A DNA stretch of 64,000 nucleotides from Gelidibacter maritimus (GCF_014062315.1 NZ_JACGLT010000017.1:1-64000); one strand, 5' to 3'. Shown: positions 17,097-27,009, counted from the first letter of the stretch. Numbers and translations: made by a program. Notes: generated by a model not told the origin, from the sequence alone.

Positions 17097-17559
17097 GAAT
17101 TGATCAAAGAATAACTGCACTGTGTTGACTTGATTTATCCCCTGTCACCCTCCTATCCATCATATAAAAAAATCAGTATATGTTTTAAAAAAACGTGACC
17201 ACATCGCGTTTTACTACATAAGAGCAATTTGCTTTGCTAATTACAGATTTCGCATAGCACAACCAGATAGACCATAACCAGATAGACTTTGAGCGTAAAA
17301 AAAGCTTTGGCCAATGTGGAAAAACACAATATGTCAACCAATAAAAAACGCTATGGTATATCGTCCTTCCCACCCGATAACCGTTTAATAGGATTCAATT
17401 TTCATAAATCCATCAAATACCTCAGATGCCTATTTTTTTGGTAACATCTATTTCTCTTTTTATGTTATAATTATTACATTAGGTGTTTTACCTTAAGTGA
17501 AGTACACACCAACCGCCAGGCGTCATTATATAAGCAACTACCCAAAAACAAACACTGCA
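17097..17559. other. 463-bp gap
   Basis: No gene is supported. The only feature seen is a near-direct duplication of accagatagac around 17262-17286. The promoter of the cytochrome lipoprotein gene should lie in the right half, but no full-consensus match was found. Confidence 0.35.
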
Positions 17560-18048
17560 ATGAAAAAAACACTTTTATTCCTATTGTCATTAGGTCTTGT
17601 ATCCTGTAACCAGCAGACCGATAAAACCAAAGAATTACAAGACCAAATCAACAGTTTGGAAATCAAACTTACCAATACTTACAAACCTGGTTTCGGAGAT
17701 TTCATGGGGAGCATACAGGCACATCACGCCAAACTATGGTTTGCTGGGCAAAACGAAAACTGGGATCTTGCCGACTTTGAAGTACACGAAATGATGGAAG
17801 CCATTGAAGATATTGAAGAATATCATAAAGGAAGAAAAGAAACCGAATTAATTGGTATGATCTTGCCACCAATAGATAGTATTAGCAAGGCCATTGACCA
17901 AAAAAATGCTGCTTTATTCAATAGTAGTTACAACACACTCACCAACACTTGCAACGCATGTCATAAGGCCGTAGAAATGGAGTTTATTGTCGTAAAAACA
18001 CCCGATACGCCACCTTCAAGCAATCAAGACTTTAAACCCATTAAATAA
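17560..18048 (+). CDS. c-type cytochrome lipoprotein
   Basis: Starting at ATG 17560, the 162-residue product has a lipoprotein signal (LLSLGLVSC, Cys17), then a coiled stretch (KTKELQDQINSLEIKL) and a helical domain. A single haem c motif CNACH lies near residues 133-137. The late CxxCH after three to four helices resembles the cytochrome c' arrangement. The axial partner cannot be chosen, but several Met and His are available (HHAKLW, EMMEAI). It should sit outside the cytoplasm, lipid-anchored. An in-frame start 63 bp upstream would mask the signal peptide and is rejected. It is monocistronic. Confidence 0.82.
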   Translation: MKKTLLFLLSLGLVSCNQQTDKTKELQDQINSLEIKLTNTYKPGFGDFMGSIQAHHAKLWFAGQNENWDLADFEVHEMMEAIEDIEEYHKGRKETELIGMILPPIDSISKAIDQKNAALFNSSYNTLTNTCNACHKAVEMEFIVVKTPDTPPSSNQDFKPIK

Positions 18049-18158
18049 AAATCAAATCTTTTTGTTAAACCATTCCTTTATCAATAGCAAAGGAATTCAG
18101 TAGTGAAACGCGCTACGTTTCAACGATCAAACCATAGTTAATAATCCTATCAGAATAT

Positions 18159-19319
18159 ATGAAATCGAGAAAATTACTAATGATACCGGGTCCAATAGAA
18201 TTTGAAAACGATGTGCTACAGAGTATGGCAATCCCCACGCCAAGCCACGTTGACCCAGATTTTATTTCCGTTTTTTCCAATTGCTTAGAGTTATTCAAAG
18301 ACGTATGCCAAAGCCCATCCGGCCAAGCATTCATTGTAGCAGGAACAGGCACATTGGCCATGGACATGGCGGCAGCCAACCTCATAGAATCAGGTGATAA
18401 AGCCCTTGTGGTCTCTACGGGCTACTTTGGGTTGCGCTTTGCCGAAATCCTTAAACGTTATGGCGCTGACATTGACCTCCTTGAAACTGAAGTGGGCGAC
18501 ATCGTTTCTATGGAACGTATCGAGCAACAGCTCCAAGCCAAAACTTATAAATTATTGGCCTTCACTCATGTGGACACCTCCACCGCCGTATTGAATGATG
18601 CCAAACAGATTGGTGCCTTAGGCAAAAAACATGGGGTTTTGACAGTACTTGATGGTGTGTGTTCGGTTGCCGGTGAAGACATCAAACAAGATGAATGGGG
18701 CATTGATGTCGTGCTTACTGCCTCACAAAAAGCCGTAGGTGTGCCTCCGGGATTGGCACTTTTAGTCGCTTCTCAAAAAGCGATGCAAGCCTTTGAACAA
18801 CGAAAAAGCCCCGTGGCCAATTACTATGCCGATTGGGCCAATTGGTTGCCAATAATGAAAGCTTACGAAAACAAACAAGCTTCATATTTTGGTACTCCTC
18901 CCGTCAATCTTATCATAGCATTGGAGAAAAGTTTAAAAGCTATTGTAAAGGAAGGCATTGACAAGCGCGTTGAACGACACCAAAGAGCAGGTAAAGCCAT
19001 GCGGGCTGCACTAAAAGCTATCGGACTTGAAGTATTGTCAAAAAGTGACGATATTGCTTCCAACACTTTATCAGCCCCGTACTATCCAAGTCAAATAGAT
19101 CCTTCAGCATTCCTACAAGGAATAAACCAGGAAGGCATTATACTCGCAGGAGGCCTCTTGCCAGACTTGAAATCCAAGTATTTTAGAATCGGACATATGG
19201 GATCAGTAAATAAAGGTGATTTATTGGCTACCATAGGCGCTATTGAAACCGTATTAAAGAATTCTGGACATCAGCATGAATTGGGATCCGGAACAGCCGA
19301 GATATTGAAGCACTTCTGA
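18159..19319 (+). CDS. Alanine-glyoxylate/serine-pyruvate-type aminotransferase
   Basis: The 386-residue enzyme is a fold-type I, class V PLP aminotransferase. MIPGPIEFENDVLQSMAIPTPSH is the typical AGXT opening. VAGTGTLAMDMAAAN (60-74) binds the cofactor phosphate, Asp165 in VLDGVCS contacts the pyridine nitrogen, and Lys191 in TASQKAVGVPPG forms the Schiff base. FRIGHMG near the C-terminus is also characteristic. It probably interconverts glyoxylate, glycine, serine, alanine and pyruvate. The exact donor cannot be read from the sequence. It stands alone. Confidence 0.87.
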   Translation: MKSRKLLMIPGPIEFENDVLQSMAIPTPSHVDPDFISVFSNCLELFKDVCQSPSGQAFIVAGTGTLAMDMAAANLIESGDKALVVSTGYFGLRFAEILKRYGADIDLLETEVGDIVSMERIEQQLQAKTYKLLAFTHVDTSTAVLNDAKQIGALGKKHGVLTVLDGVCSVAGEDIKQDEWGIDVVLTASQKAVGVPPGLALLVASQKAMQAFEQRKSPVANYYADWANWLPIMKAYENKQASYFGTPPVNLIIALEKSLKAIVKEGIDKRVERHQRAGKAMRAALKAIGLEVLSKSDDIASNTLSAPYYPSQIDPSAFLQGINQEGIILAGGLLPDLKSKYFRIGHMGSVNKGDLLATIGAIETVLKNSGHQHELGSGTAEILKHF

Positions 19320-19524
19320 CCTACTCTGCCAAATTCTCGACTACTGACCTCCACACTTACAAATCCTGACAGATAGCTTTATGTCGCGCTTGAAAAAACG
19401 ATCTGAAAATTCAGAAAAAACATGTGACAGAATAAGATTACTTTTATCTTTATCCTCCAAAAATCAAAAAGTCCACCTCATCGGGAGGTGACATAAATAA
19501 AACTACAATTTAAAGCGCTTATTC

Positions 19525-20454
19525 ATGGTCAGAGTCAACATCGTTATCGTATTCCTTCTATTTCTAAATTCTTTATCAGCGCAAACTGAACCTGGGCTGG
19601 TACATTTTGACAACAAATTGAATGAGTTTCTTAATGTGCGAGATTTTTGTATTTCAAGAGATGCGGATGAAGCGTTTTTCACCTTACAGAGTCCAAGCAC
19701 AGCCATTTCACAGATAGCGGTCATTAAAAAAGAGAACAACGACTGGTTTGGTCCTGAATTATTACCTTTTTGTGATGGGTTTACGTATTTGGAACCGTTT
19801 TTATCGAGTGATGGCAATCGCTTGTTTTTTGCTTCTGATCGTCCTTTGGATGAATCCTCCCAAGAGAAAAAGGATTTCGACATTTGGTATGTTGACAGAC
19901 TCCATAGAGATGCTGAATGGTCTGAGCCTAAAAATATGGGAAAGCCGGTCAACTCCAATTTGGATGAATTTTACCCGACCCTAAGCGACAATAACAATCT
20001 GTATTTTACGATGGACGCTCCCGACGGTCTCGGAAAAGACGATATCTACTTTTCGAAATGGGAAGATGGACACTATTCAGAGCCCGTACTTTTAAACGAA
20101 AACATCAACAGTGATGGCTATGAATTCAATGCCTTCATCTCTAAAAAGGAAGATTTCCTAATTTTCACAAAATATAATGAGAAAGATGGCCACGGCAGTG
20201 GTGATTTATACATTTCAAAAAAAGATAAGAACGGCGAATGGCAGAAAGCGACCAATATGGGACTTCCCATAAACTCAAAATACATGGAATTCTGTCCTTT
20301 TTATGATGAAAATAATCAGCTTTTATATTTTACAAGCAGACGGGAAACAATCACCCCAAAGAAATTTAAGGACATTACCGATTTTAAAAGTTACATACAA
20401 AACAATCCAAACGGCTTGAGTAAAATTTATTCGACATCCATTAAATTAAATTAG
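19525..20454 (+). CDS. Exported PD40-type beta-propeller protein
   Basis: The 309-residue protein has a signal peptide (ending near LSAQ, residue 20). Several PD40/TolB-like blades follow, with the recurring pattern of a serine-aspartate-glycine turn and an F-F-A-S-D strand: FLSSDGNRLFFASDRP, DFDIWYVDR, YPTLSDNNNLYFTMDAPDG and FCPFYDENNQLLYFTSRRE. Such proteins are common outer-membrane or periplasmic proteins of unknown role in Bacteroidota. No catalytic residues or OmpA domain are seen. A non-U-tailed hairpin at 19474-19490 lies in the leader. Confidence 0.75.
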   Translation: MVRVNIVIVFLLFLNSLSAQTEPGLVHFDNKLNEFLNVRDFCISRDADEAFFTLQSPSTAISQIAVIKKENNDWFGPELLPFCDGFTYLEPFLSSDGNRLFFASDRPLDESSQEKKDFDIWYVDRLHRDAEWSEPKNMGKPVNSNLDEFYPTLSDNNNLYFTMDAPDGLGKDDIYFSKWEDGHYSEPVLLNENINSDGYEFNAFISKKEDFLIFTKYNEKDGHGSGDLYISKKDKNGEWQKATNMGLPINSKYMEFCPFYDENNQLLYFTSRRETITPKKFKDITDFKSYIQNNPNGLSKIYSTSIKLN

Positions 20455-20659
20455 AGCCCATTATAGGTCTTATGTGAGCAATCCAATACGCCAATCACTT
20501 GTAAGTTGCACCTGATCAGAGATTGAAATAAATCGACAAAAACAATTAAAATCACTATTAAAAATCGGGTGCAATGGCATAGATTTTGCACAAATAGGAA
20601 CGAATTAAATTAACAATTTCCCACGGGAAAATAAAAACCCAAATAACCATTAGAATATA

Positions 20660-21460
20660 ATGACAAAATCCATTTTAACAATGACAATGTTAACCGCATT
20701 GTTCTTAAGCTCTTGTAAAGAATCTCCAAAACAAGAAAACACTGAAACAACATCTTCAGAACAAGTTGCTGACGATATCGTCACAAGCACTTCAATCGAC
20801 GCAGACGGCAACAAGTTAGAAATGATATTTAATAATACAAAAGGCACTGCCACTTTAAATTTCAAAGGAGAAACCATCGAATTGGTTGCAGAAAAATCGG
20901 CATCTGGAATTTGGTACACCAACGAGCATTATGAATTGAGAGGAAAAGGCAACGATATTGAGTTGAAAAAAGACGGCGAGCTCGTCTTTATCCATAATGA
21001 CGCTATCATAACGACCTCTTTGAAAAACAAGGAAGGGCAAACCCTCGATATGACCATCAATAATACCACCAATACGGCGAAAGTTTATCTAGACGGTGGT
21101 GAACAAATTGATTTAAAAGGACAAAACCCAGCCTCGGGGATTTGGTACAAAAATGACCAATATGAACTTAGAGGAAAAGGCAATGACATCACGTTGACCA
21201 AAGATGGTGAAGTTATATATGAGCATAATGATGACATTGTTCAGACTTCGCTTAAAAACGAAAAAGGACAGACACTCGATTTGACCTTTAACAACACCAC
21301 CAATGAAGTAAAGGCTTATTTAGATGGTGGGGACCAAATTGAATTGGTTGGTCAAAAACCTGCCTCAGGAATTTGGTACAAAAATGAGCACTACGAACTC
21401 AGAGGCAAAGGGAATAATCTTGAGTTGAAAAAAGACGGAGAATTAGTATTTAAGAACTAA
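20660..21460 (+). CDS. Lipoprotein with three tandem MliC-like domains
   Basis: The 266-residue lipoprotein (lipobox LSSC, Cys19) has a short linker and then three copies of a 77-residue unit, at about 41-113, 114-190 and 191-266. Each unit carries a (S/P)ASGIWY motif, at 80-86, 157-163 and 234-240, followed by a YELRGKGN strand and a K-D-G-E turn. This matches the MliC/PliC fold, in which the conserved Ser-Gly...Tyr loop inserts into the lysozyme active site. A role in resisting lysozyme-type muramidases is therefore plausible. The copies are similar enough to imply recent tandem duplication. It is monocistronic. Confidence 0.72.
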   Translation: MTKSILTMTMLTALFLSSCKESPKQENTETTSSEQVADDIVTSTSIDADGNKLEMIFNNTKGTATLNFKGETIELVAEKSASGIWYTNEHYELRGKGNDIELKKDGELVFIHNDAIITTSLKNKEGQTLDMTINNTTNTAKVYLDGGEQIDLKGQNPASGIWYKNDQYELRGKGNDITLTKDGEVIYEHNDDIVQTSLKNEKGQTLDLTFNNTTNEVKAYLDGGDQIELVGQKPASGIWYKNEHYELRGKGNNLELKKDGELVFKN

Positions 21461-21689
21461 GACTTTCTGTTCTATTGCCGTGCATAATCAAGTGTTCGAG
21501 CAGACTAAATAACAAAAATCCTTTTTGTCCAAAAATAAGACAGAGAGGATTTTCTTTTAAAAAACTTACTCAACTAGCGCCACTTATTACGATACAAAAC
21601 GGTGAAAAATACTATCGCAAATCCACCGATAAGACTTTTCAAACCCCGACGAATTATTGTATATTCTCGCCCTATCAAAAGACAAATTA

Positions 21690-23534
21690 ATGAAAGACAT
21701 AAAAAGAAGTGACTATATAAAAAATGTTCTGAAAAACATGCCCACCGGCTGGTTGACCACCACCACGCATCGCCTTGATATCTATGATGAAGATTTGGCC
21801 AAAACTCAGTTCTTGAATGAATTTGAGCGTTTGTTTCAGGAGAACAATTATGAAACATCAGCATTAAACAACCTTCCTACGGCTTACGATTATATTCGGC
21901 TTGGCCATCCGCTATCGTGCATTCTGGAATGGAAAATTGCACACTCAAATAATCTCAAACCCGAGAATGTCATTAGTTTTTCGTCAAAAATAGCCCCAAT
22001 TTTAGCCATTCTAAGAAAAAACTTATTAGCAGGTAAAAACACTCAGATTCTTTATTCCGAGACTTTACCTGATCATTTTGATGCTGAACTACTAAGACGC
22101 GTTTATGGTTATCAATTTGAATTGATACAGGTAAAAAACACTGAGAACATTGCGCCATTTAAGGGCAGTACAATTTTTATTTCAGAACACGACCAATTTT
22201 TGAATGTTGCCCTCTCCCCTAACATCGATTTTTATATGACTACGCATCCACAGCTTGGTAGTGTGATCTTAGTCAATGGGGATCAAAACGACAATTATAT
22301 TTCAGAGATTCAGCATGTCAGACGAAGAGAAACCATTGCCATGACACCTGCCAATTGTCTATCGGCCTTAAATATGATGATCGATACCGCCTTTATCATA
22401 CCGCAAAACACTGATGTGGAAGCCAACAAAGTGCAGGTTGAGAAGACCATTAATCAGATTACGAATAGTACCTCAAAGGTATTAGTGGCTTCAAGCGGAC
22501 TATCCATGCAGTATGCCATTATGATGGGACTCATTCACAATGCCCAGGAACAACATCCGGGAAAAGACATCAAATTTATTGTACCTCCCAACTGTTATGG
22601 TGGCACCAACGACCAAGCAAGGCGCGTTGCTGCTTGCCTTGATAAGGTGGATGTAGTTGATCTATTGGTGGATGGTGATAACGATATGGTGGAAAGCATC
22701 GCCAGCGTTTTAGACCATATTGCCAAAGAAGATGCCATTCCTTACATCATTGCTGAAATTCCGACAAACCCAAGAGTTGAAGTTCCAGATCTCAAAAAAT
22801 TAAAAGAGGTTTTAAGTCGAGAACGTCACACAACAAATGGCGACTTGGCTATCGACCCGGTGTTTATTTTAGACCAGACCTTTTGTCCAAACGTCCACTT
22901 TTTGGGCGACGAGGACATCCTCTCCACGGTACGCACCATATCTTACGCCAGCGGATCAAAATTCCCCAGTGGTGGACTATGTACAGCGGGTTACTGTGTA
23001 GGAAATAAAAAAACTGAAGCATTGATGGACAAGATAGAACTCCATCTTTCCCTGTGCGATAATGAGGCTACAGACCTTCAAATGGAGGTATTGGCCAAGC
23101 AATTGCCTTCAATGAATCAGCGCATTAAAGATGCTTATAAAAACACACGAGACTTTGTAAACTATATCCATGAGGTCTTACCTGCGGCGAAAATCAATTT
23201 TGTATCTGAGGAATTGGCCGAAGAAGGTTTTACCCCATCGGTATTTTCATTGGATCTTCCCACCAAAGGAGCTTCTAACGAAGAACGGGAAGCTTACAAA
23301 AGAGCCCTGAACCTGAAATTAATCAATTTAATGATTACTGAGATCCCCCATGAAAGTAAGTTCTGTGTGAGTTACGGGCAACTTAGAGGGTGTTATTGGA
23401 CCATTCCCGCCACCTCAACGCAAGGAACTACCAAAGAAGGCGACAAAGACTATATTGTACGGGTTTCATTGGCGCCGGAAGTCGATCTTGAGCTTCATAA
23501 AAAAGTCTTTAGGGACTTCGTTGATGGGATTTAA
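21690..23534 (+). CDS. PLP-dependent Cys/Met-metabolism-type transferase
   Basis: The preferred ATG at 21690 gives 614 residues; an in-frame TTG at 21657 is less likely. The N-terminal 240 residues are an extra module. The C-terminal part is a fold-type I PLP domain: SSGLSMQYAIMMGL (phosphate loop), VPPNCYGGTNDQARR, AEIPTNPRVEVPDL, FILDQTF (Asp for the pyridine nitrogen) and SYASGSKFPSGGLCTAGY with the Schiff-base Lys. This resembles cystathionine synthase/lyase enzymes but in the long version seen in Bacteroidota. The reaction is not determined. The DsbA-like gene follows 38 bp downstream, suggesting an operon. Confidence 0.78.
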   Translation: MKDIKRSDYIKNVLKNMPTGWLTTTTHRLDIYDEDLAKTQFLNEFERLFQENNYETSALNNLPTAYDYIRLGHPLSCILEWKIAHSNNLKPENVISFSSKIAPILAILRKNLLAGKNTQILYSETLPDHFDAELLRRVYGYQFELIQVKNTENIAPFKGSTIFISEHDQFLNVALSPNIDFYMTTHPQLGSVILVNGDQNDNYISEIQHVRRRETIAMTPANCLSALNMMIDTAFIIPQNTDVEANKVQVEKTINQITNSTSKVLVASSGLSMQYAIMMGLIHNAQEQHPGKDIKFIVPPNCYGGTNDQARRVAACLDKVDVVDLLVDGDNDMVESIASVLDHIAKEDAIPYIIAEIPTNPRVEVPDLKKLKEVLSRERHTTNGDLAIDPVFILDQTFCPNVHFLGDEDILSTVRTISYASGSKFPSGGLCTAGYCVGNKKTEALMDKIELHLSLCDNEATDLQMEVLAKQLPSMNQRIKDAYKNTRDFVNYIHEVLPAAKINFVSEELAEEGFTPSVFSLDLPTKGASNEEREAYKRALNLKLINLMITEIPHESKFCVSYGQLRGCYWTIPATSTQGTTKEGDKDYIVRVSLAPEVDLELHKKVFRDFVDGI

Positions 23535-23572
23535 CATGACGATAAAAAATATTCATTAAAAATACACAGACT

Positions 23573-24202
23573 ATGACAATTACAATTTGGTCGGACATTA
23601 GATGTCCTTTTTGCTATATCGGAAAACGGAAATTAGAAAATGCCATATCGCAATTTGAACATAAGGACGACATCACGATAGAATGGAAAAGTTTTGAATT
23701 GGATCCCAACTTACGCACCAATCCGGACATATCTACTATCGATTATTTCGTGAACAAAGGTGCAAACAAGGACCAAATGTCACAAATGTTGGCAAACTCG
23801 ACCGCAATGGCAAAGGAAGTGGGTATAGATTTTAACTTTAAGGATGCGGTGGTTGCTAATTCCTTTAATGCACATAAGTTAATGCATGCCGCAAAAAAGA
23901 TCAATAAACAAAACGAGGCCAAAGAGCTCTTGCTGAAAGCACACTTTACCGATGGTAAAAATATTGATGACATGAAGGTATTAGTCGAAATTGGCGAAAG
24001 CTTAGGCTTTGAAGCAGAAGCCATAGAAAAACAACTCAATGATTCGGCATTGGATAAACATGTTGCCGAAGACCAGATGCAAGCCAAACAAATAGGCGTT
24101 ACTGGAGTTCCCTTTTTTGTTTTCAATAATAAACATGCGCTTTCTGGAGCACAGCCCGAAGAGGTGTTTTTGGAGGCTTTAGAAAAAGCCTATAACGAAT
24201 AG
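23573..24202 (+). CDS. DsbA-family (FrnE-like) thiol oxidoreductase
   Basis: The 209-residue protein has no signal peptide and is probably cytoplasmic, as FrnE-type proteins are. The active site CPFC is at residues 11-14, in WSDIRCPFCYIGKRK. A helical insert follows, and the cis-proline loop TGVPFF (Pro180) closes the thioredoxin fold. NSFNAHKLMHAAK in the middle is typical of the group. It probably catalyses disulfide exchange or glutathione-linked reactions. It sits 38 bp after the PLP enzyme. A terminator-like hairpin lies about 125 bp downstream. Confidence 0.88.
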   Translation: MTITIWSDIRCPFCYIGKRKLENAISQFEHKDDITIEWKSFELDPNLRTNPDISTIDYFVNKGANKDQMSQMLANSTAMAKEVGIDFNFKDAVVANSFNAHKLMHAAKKINKQNEAKELLLKAHFTDGKNIDDMKVLVEIGESLGFEAEAIEKQLNDSALDKHVAEDQMQAKQIGVTGVPFFVFNNKHALSGAQPEEVFLEALEKAYNE

Positions 24203-24326
24203 TTCTGATCTCATCGATTTTCTTTTAAGGAAAAACTTTAATTTGTATCCCACATTTTATTAAACCGGCTTCGGAATCTTATGGATTCAAAGCATTTTTA
24301 AATAGGGTTCAGCAGTTTATAGGAAT

Positions 24327-24360
24327 AGCGGCATCAGTAGTTGATGCCGCTTATTCGTTT
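24327..24360 (+). terminator. Probable terminator
   Basis: AGCGGCATCA (24327-24336) pairs perfectly with TGATGCCGCT (24342-24351) around a 5-base loop. A T-rich but interrupted tail follows. It ends the 21690-24202 transcript and precedes the SMR gene. Confidence 0.55.
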
Positions 24361-24454
24361 GAAAAACCTATTGATTACATTATTATTTTGTCGAAATCTC
24401 GGGTTTGACTTCCTTCAGATTTGTTGTTTCTTTGCAGGTATAAAATCACCATTC

Positions 24455-24784
24455 ATGAAGTATCTCTTTTTATCTTTAGCTATCGTATTTGAACTCATAG
24501 GCACTAGTTTTATGCAGGCCTCAAACGGGTTCTCAAAGACCATCCCCACCATTTTAACGATAGTAGCCTATACCATTTGTTTCTTCTTTTTTTCACATGC
24601 CTTAAAATCAATTCCGCTGGGAATTGCTTATGCCATTTGGGGCGGATTGGGGATTGTGCTCTCCGCAATAATTTCAATAGTCATTTTTAAACAATCCTTA
24701 GATCTGCCTGCCATTATTGGCATCACACTGATTGTAGCCGGAGTATTTGTGATGAACGTCTTTTCAAAGTCAGCGGTTAATTAA
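24455..24784 (+). CDS. SMR-family (EmrE-like) multidrug exporter
   Basis: From ATG 24455 the protein is 109 residues with four membrane helices, the normal SMR size. The membrane-embedded Glu13 lies in IVFELIGTSFM, matching EmrE Glu14. YAIWGGLGIVLSAIISI in helix 3 is the family signature. SMR proteins are dual-topology dimers that exchange protons for cationic compounds or guanidinium; the substrate cannot be told here. A 147-residue frame starting at 24341 would add a poor N-terminus and is rejected. A small membrane protein gene follows 29 bp later. Confidence 0.92.
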   Translation: MKYLFLSLAIVFELIGTSFMQASNGFSKTIPTILTIVAYTICFFFFSHALKSIPLGIAYAIWGGLGIVLSAIISIVIFKQSLDLPAIIGITLIVAGVFVMNVFSKSAVN

Positions 24785-24813
24785 TATCATTTGATGCAGT
24801 AGAGCACCTAAAT

Positions 24814-25092
24814 ATGAGGCGGAGGACACTAAATAAAAACAAAATAATTTCAGGCTGTATTGGGTTATTGGTCGGATACATTATCATGATATTGCTAATT
24901 GATGCCATATCAAAACCTGACCAAATTCCAGTATCTTTTAAACCCATTGAAAGTATTGAAACTTACATTTTTAGTTTTGTGTTTACACTGGGCACTTTGG
25001 GGTGGATTTTGGGAAGTTTGCTTTTCATTGGCTATTTGGTCGTATTTTATTATCTCGGAACTTGGGTCTATAAACTTATGTTCAAAAATTAA
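24814..25092 (+). CDS. Small two-TM membrane protein
   Basis: The 92-residue protein has a basic start (RRRTLNKNK) and two long hydrophobic segments at about 11-31 and 52-86; the second may be two helices. No motif identifies a family. It begins 29 bp after the SMR gene and is probably cotranscribed, but it lacks the SMR Glu motif, so it is not a second SMR subunit. Confidence 0.55.
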   Translation: MRRRTLNKNKIISGCIGLLVGYIIMILLIDAISKPDQIPVSFKPIESIETYIFSFVFTLGTLGWILGSLLFIGYLVVFYYLGTWVYKLMFKN

Positions 25093-25315
25093 AACCTAAA
25101 ATAGTTCCGCTTTTAATATTCTCTCATTTTAAAAGAGTTCATGCCCGCTCATAATGGCAGACCGTTTAAACACCTTTGCTTGGGCCAGGTTTTATGAAAT
25201 TTCCAAGCGTTTGAAACTATGATTTTCCAGGAGAGTTTCGTACATTTAATGCTTGACGAAGAGACACTTTCATGTCGGTCGAATCTCAATGTATTAGACG
25301 CTAAATATTGAACTG

Positions 25316-25498
25316 ATGAGAAAAATTGTGGCACCATTACTTATTATAGTTCTTAGCTTTATTTCGACCACCTTCTACACCGTTTTTGAATTTGAACCAA
25401 AGAGCTTTAAATTTTGGCTATTAATTACTTGTAGTGTGCTTTTAATAATCTCAATGATTCTGACAATTAGAGATCACAGAAAAAATAAATCAAATTAA
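25316..25498 (+). CDS. Very small two-TM protein
   Basis: This 60-residue frame has a basic N-terminus, two hydrophobic helices (about 5-22 and 33-50) and a basic tail RDHRKNKSN, so a membrane hairpin with both ends in the cytoplasm is likely. Positive-inside balance and codon pattern favour a real gene, but its shortness keeps confidence moderate. Nothing suggests a function. Confidence 0.5.
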   Translation: MRKIVAPLLIIVLSFISTTFYTVFEFEPKSFKFWLLITCSVLLIISMILTIRDHRKNKSN

Positions 25499-25554
25499 TA
25501 TATTGTGGTTTAATCATGGAACTCGGTTCTTAAGAGCCTATAAATAATTTAGTA

Positions 25555-26061
25555 ATGAATATTACACAAAGTACTCTCGCAGATATTGACAACATATTCA
25601 CTTTATACGATGCTGCAACCACCTATCAAAAAACGATAAATAATAAGAGTTGGCAAGGATTTGATCGGGCACTCATCGAAAAGGAAATCAATGAGAATCG
25701 GCATTTTAAGATTATGGAAGGCAATGAATTGGCTTCCACCTTCGTCATTACATTTGATGATCCTATTGTTTGGGAAAATTCAGATCAGGATAAGGCCATT
25801 TACTTACATCGGATTGCAACCCACCCAAAATATAGAGGCCGATCATATTTGAAAAAAATTATAGAATGGTCCAAAGCCTTAGCAAAGGAAAGGACTATCG
25901 ATTTTATCAGAATGGACACGTATAGTGGAAATGACAGATTAAATAACTATTATATCAGCTCCGGTTTTACACATAAAGGCATCCGCGACATTGAATGGAC
26001 AAGCGATTTACCCGAACATTATAAGACCGGTCCGTTTAGTCTGTTTGAGATGAAAATATAG
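25555..26061 (+). CDS. GNAT-family N-acetyltransferase
   Basis: The 168-residue protein has the GNAT fold. YLHRIATHPKYRGRSYLKKIIEW (about 82-104) holds strand 4 and the acetyl-CoA pyrophosphate loop R-G-R-S-Y. MDTYSGNDRLNNYYISSGFTHKG contains the later Asn and Tyr typical of the family. The N-terminus (ITQSTLADIDNIFTLYDAA) is the usual acceptor-binding start. The acceptor is unknown. It is followed by an AraC-type gene 102 bp downstream. Confidence 0.88.
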   Translation: MNITQSTLADIDNIFTLYDAATTYQKTINNKSWQGFDRALIEKEINENRHFKIMEGNELASTFVITFDDPIVWENSDQDKAIYLHRIATHPKYRGRSYLKKIIEWSKALAKERTIDFIRMDTYSGNDRLNNYYISSGFTHKGIRDIEWTSDLPEHYKTGPFSLFEMKI

Positions 26062-26163
26062 GTTATGGGCGCAAAATAGTGTTAAGAAGACAGCGAGAGG
26101 ACTCCAAAACCCACAGTTATAATTTATAAAATTGTATTTTACCAAAACTGAAAACAGCTGTAC

Positions 26164-27009
26164 ATGCCAATAGAAAACATTCCTGAGATTTACCTTCCGA
26201 AGTCAGCTGAGCGGCCAGATTTATTCGTCCATGACTTCAAAATGACCAGTGACGTCGTTAAAAGCAAGGTGAATTTAAGCATGCATATGTTCAGTTTTCT
26301 ACAAGTAGGCAAAAAGCAGGTTCACTTTGCAGGCACCTCCGTTGCCGTAAACAAGGACCAATCCTTATTACTAAAAAGAGGGAATTGGTTATGGACAGAA
26401 TTACTCGAAACCGAAGCTGTTTATTATTGTAAGCTTTTATTCTTCTCGGAAAAAATACTGAAAGAGTTTTTAGAGAAGCATATGGACAATGAGACGATGG
26501 TAAACGACGACATTCCTTATTTTATTATTCGAAATGATGCCTACATCACTTCCTATTTAAATTCTTTAAACACGATTGGGAATGCTCCAGATATTTTCAT
26601 GGACAACCTCCTCTCTGTGAAATTTGAAGAATTGATGCTCTACCTCATCCAAAAATATGGTCGGAAATTTAAACACTATTTGCAATCGCTCATTGGGGAT
26701 GGGCGCTCACCCTTTAAAAAAATTGTCGAAAGTAAGATACATTCCAATCTCAGGTTAGAAGAAATTGCATTTTTATGCCATATGAGCCTCTCCACATTTA
26801 AACGTCATTTTATACGTGAATATAAGGTGTCTCCTGGGAGATGGTTACAGGAGAAACGACTTCAAAAAGCCAAAGAAACCTTGGAAGAAGGTATTTTAAA
26901 GCCTTCTGAAATTTACTCGGATTTTGGATACAACAATTTGTCCAACTTCAGTATTGCCTTTAAAAACAAATTCGGTTTTAGCCCAAGCGAAATCTCTTCA
27001 CAAATTTAG
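26164..27009 (+). CDS. AraC-family transcriptional regulator
   Basis: The 281-residue protein has an N-terminal cupin-like sensor (about 1-170) and a C-terminal AraC double HTH. The first is LRLEEIAFLCHMSLSTFKRHFIREYKVSPGRWLQEKRLQKA. The second is KPSEIYSDFGYNNLSNFSIAFKNKFGFSPSEI. The next gene downstream, a GlcG/HbpS-like protein, starts 125 bp later and is a candidate target; flavobacterial pairs of this kind are plausible but not shown here. The ligand is unknown. Confidence 0.88.
   Translation: MPIENIPEIYLPKSAERPDLFVHDFKMTSDVVKSKVNLSMHMFSFLQVGKKQVHFAGTSVAVNKDQSLLLKRGNWLWTELLETEAVYYCKLLFFSEKILKEFLEKHMDNETMVNDDIPYFIIRNDAYITSYLNSLNTIGNAPDIFMDNLLSVKFEELMLYLIQKYGRKFKHYLQSLIGDGRSPFKKIVESKIHSNLRLEEIAFLCHMSLSTFKRHFIREYKVSPGRWLQEKRLQKAKETLEEGILKPSEIYSDFGYNNLSNFSIAFKNKFGFSPSEISSQI

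Noticed and set aside
21657-21689. TTG start extending the PLP transferase by 11 residues
   Set aside because: ATG 21690 gives a natural N-terminus; the extension has no support.
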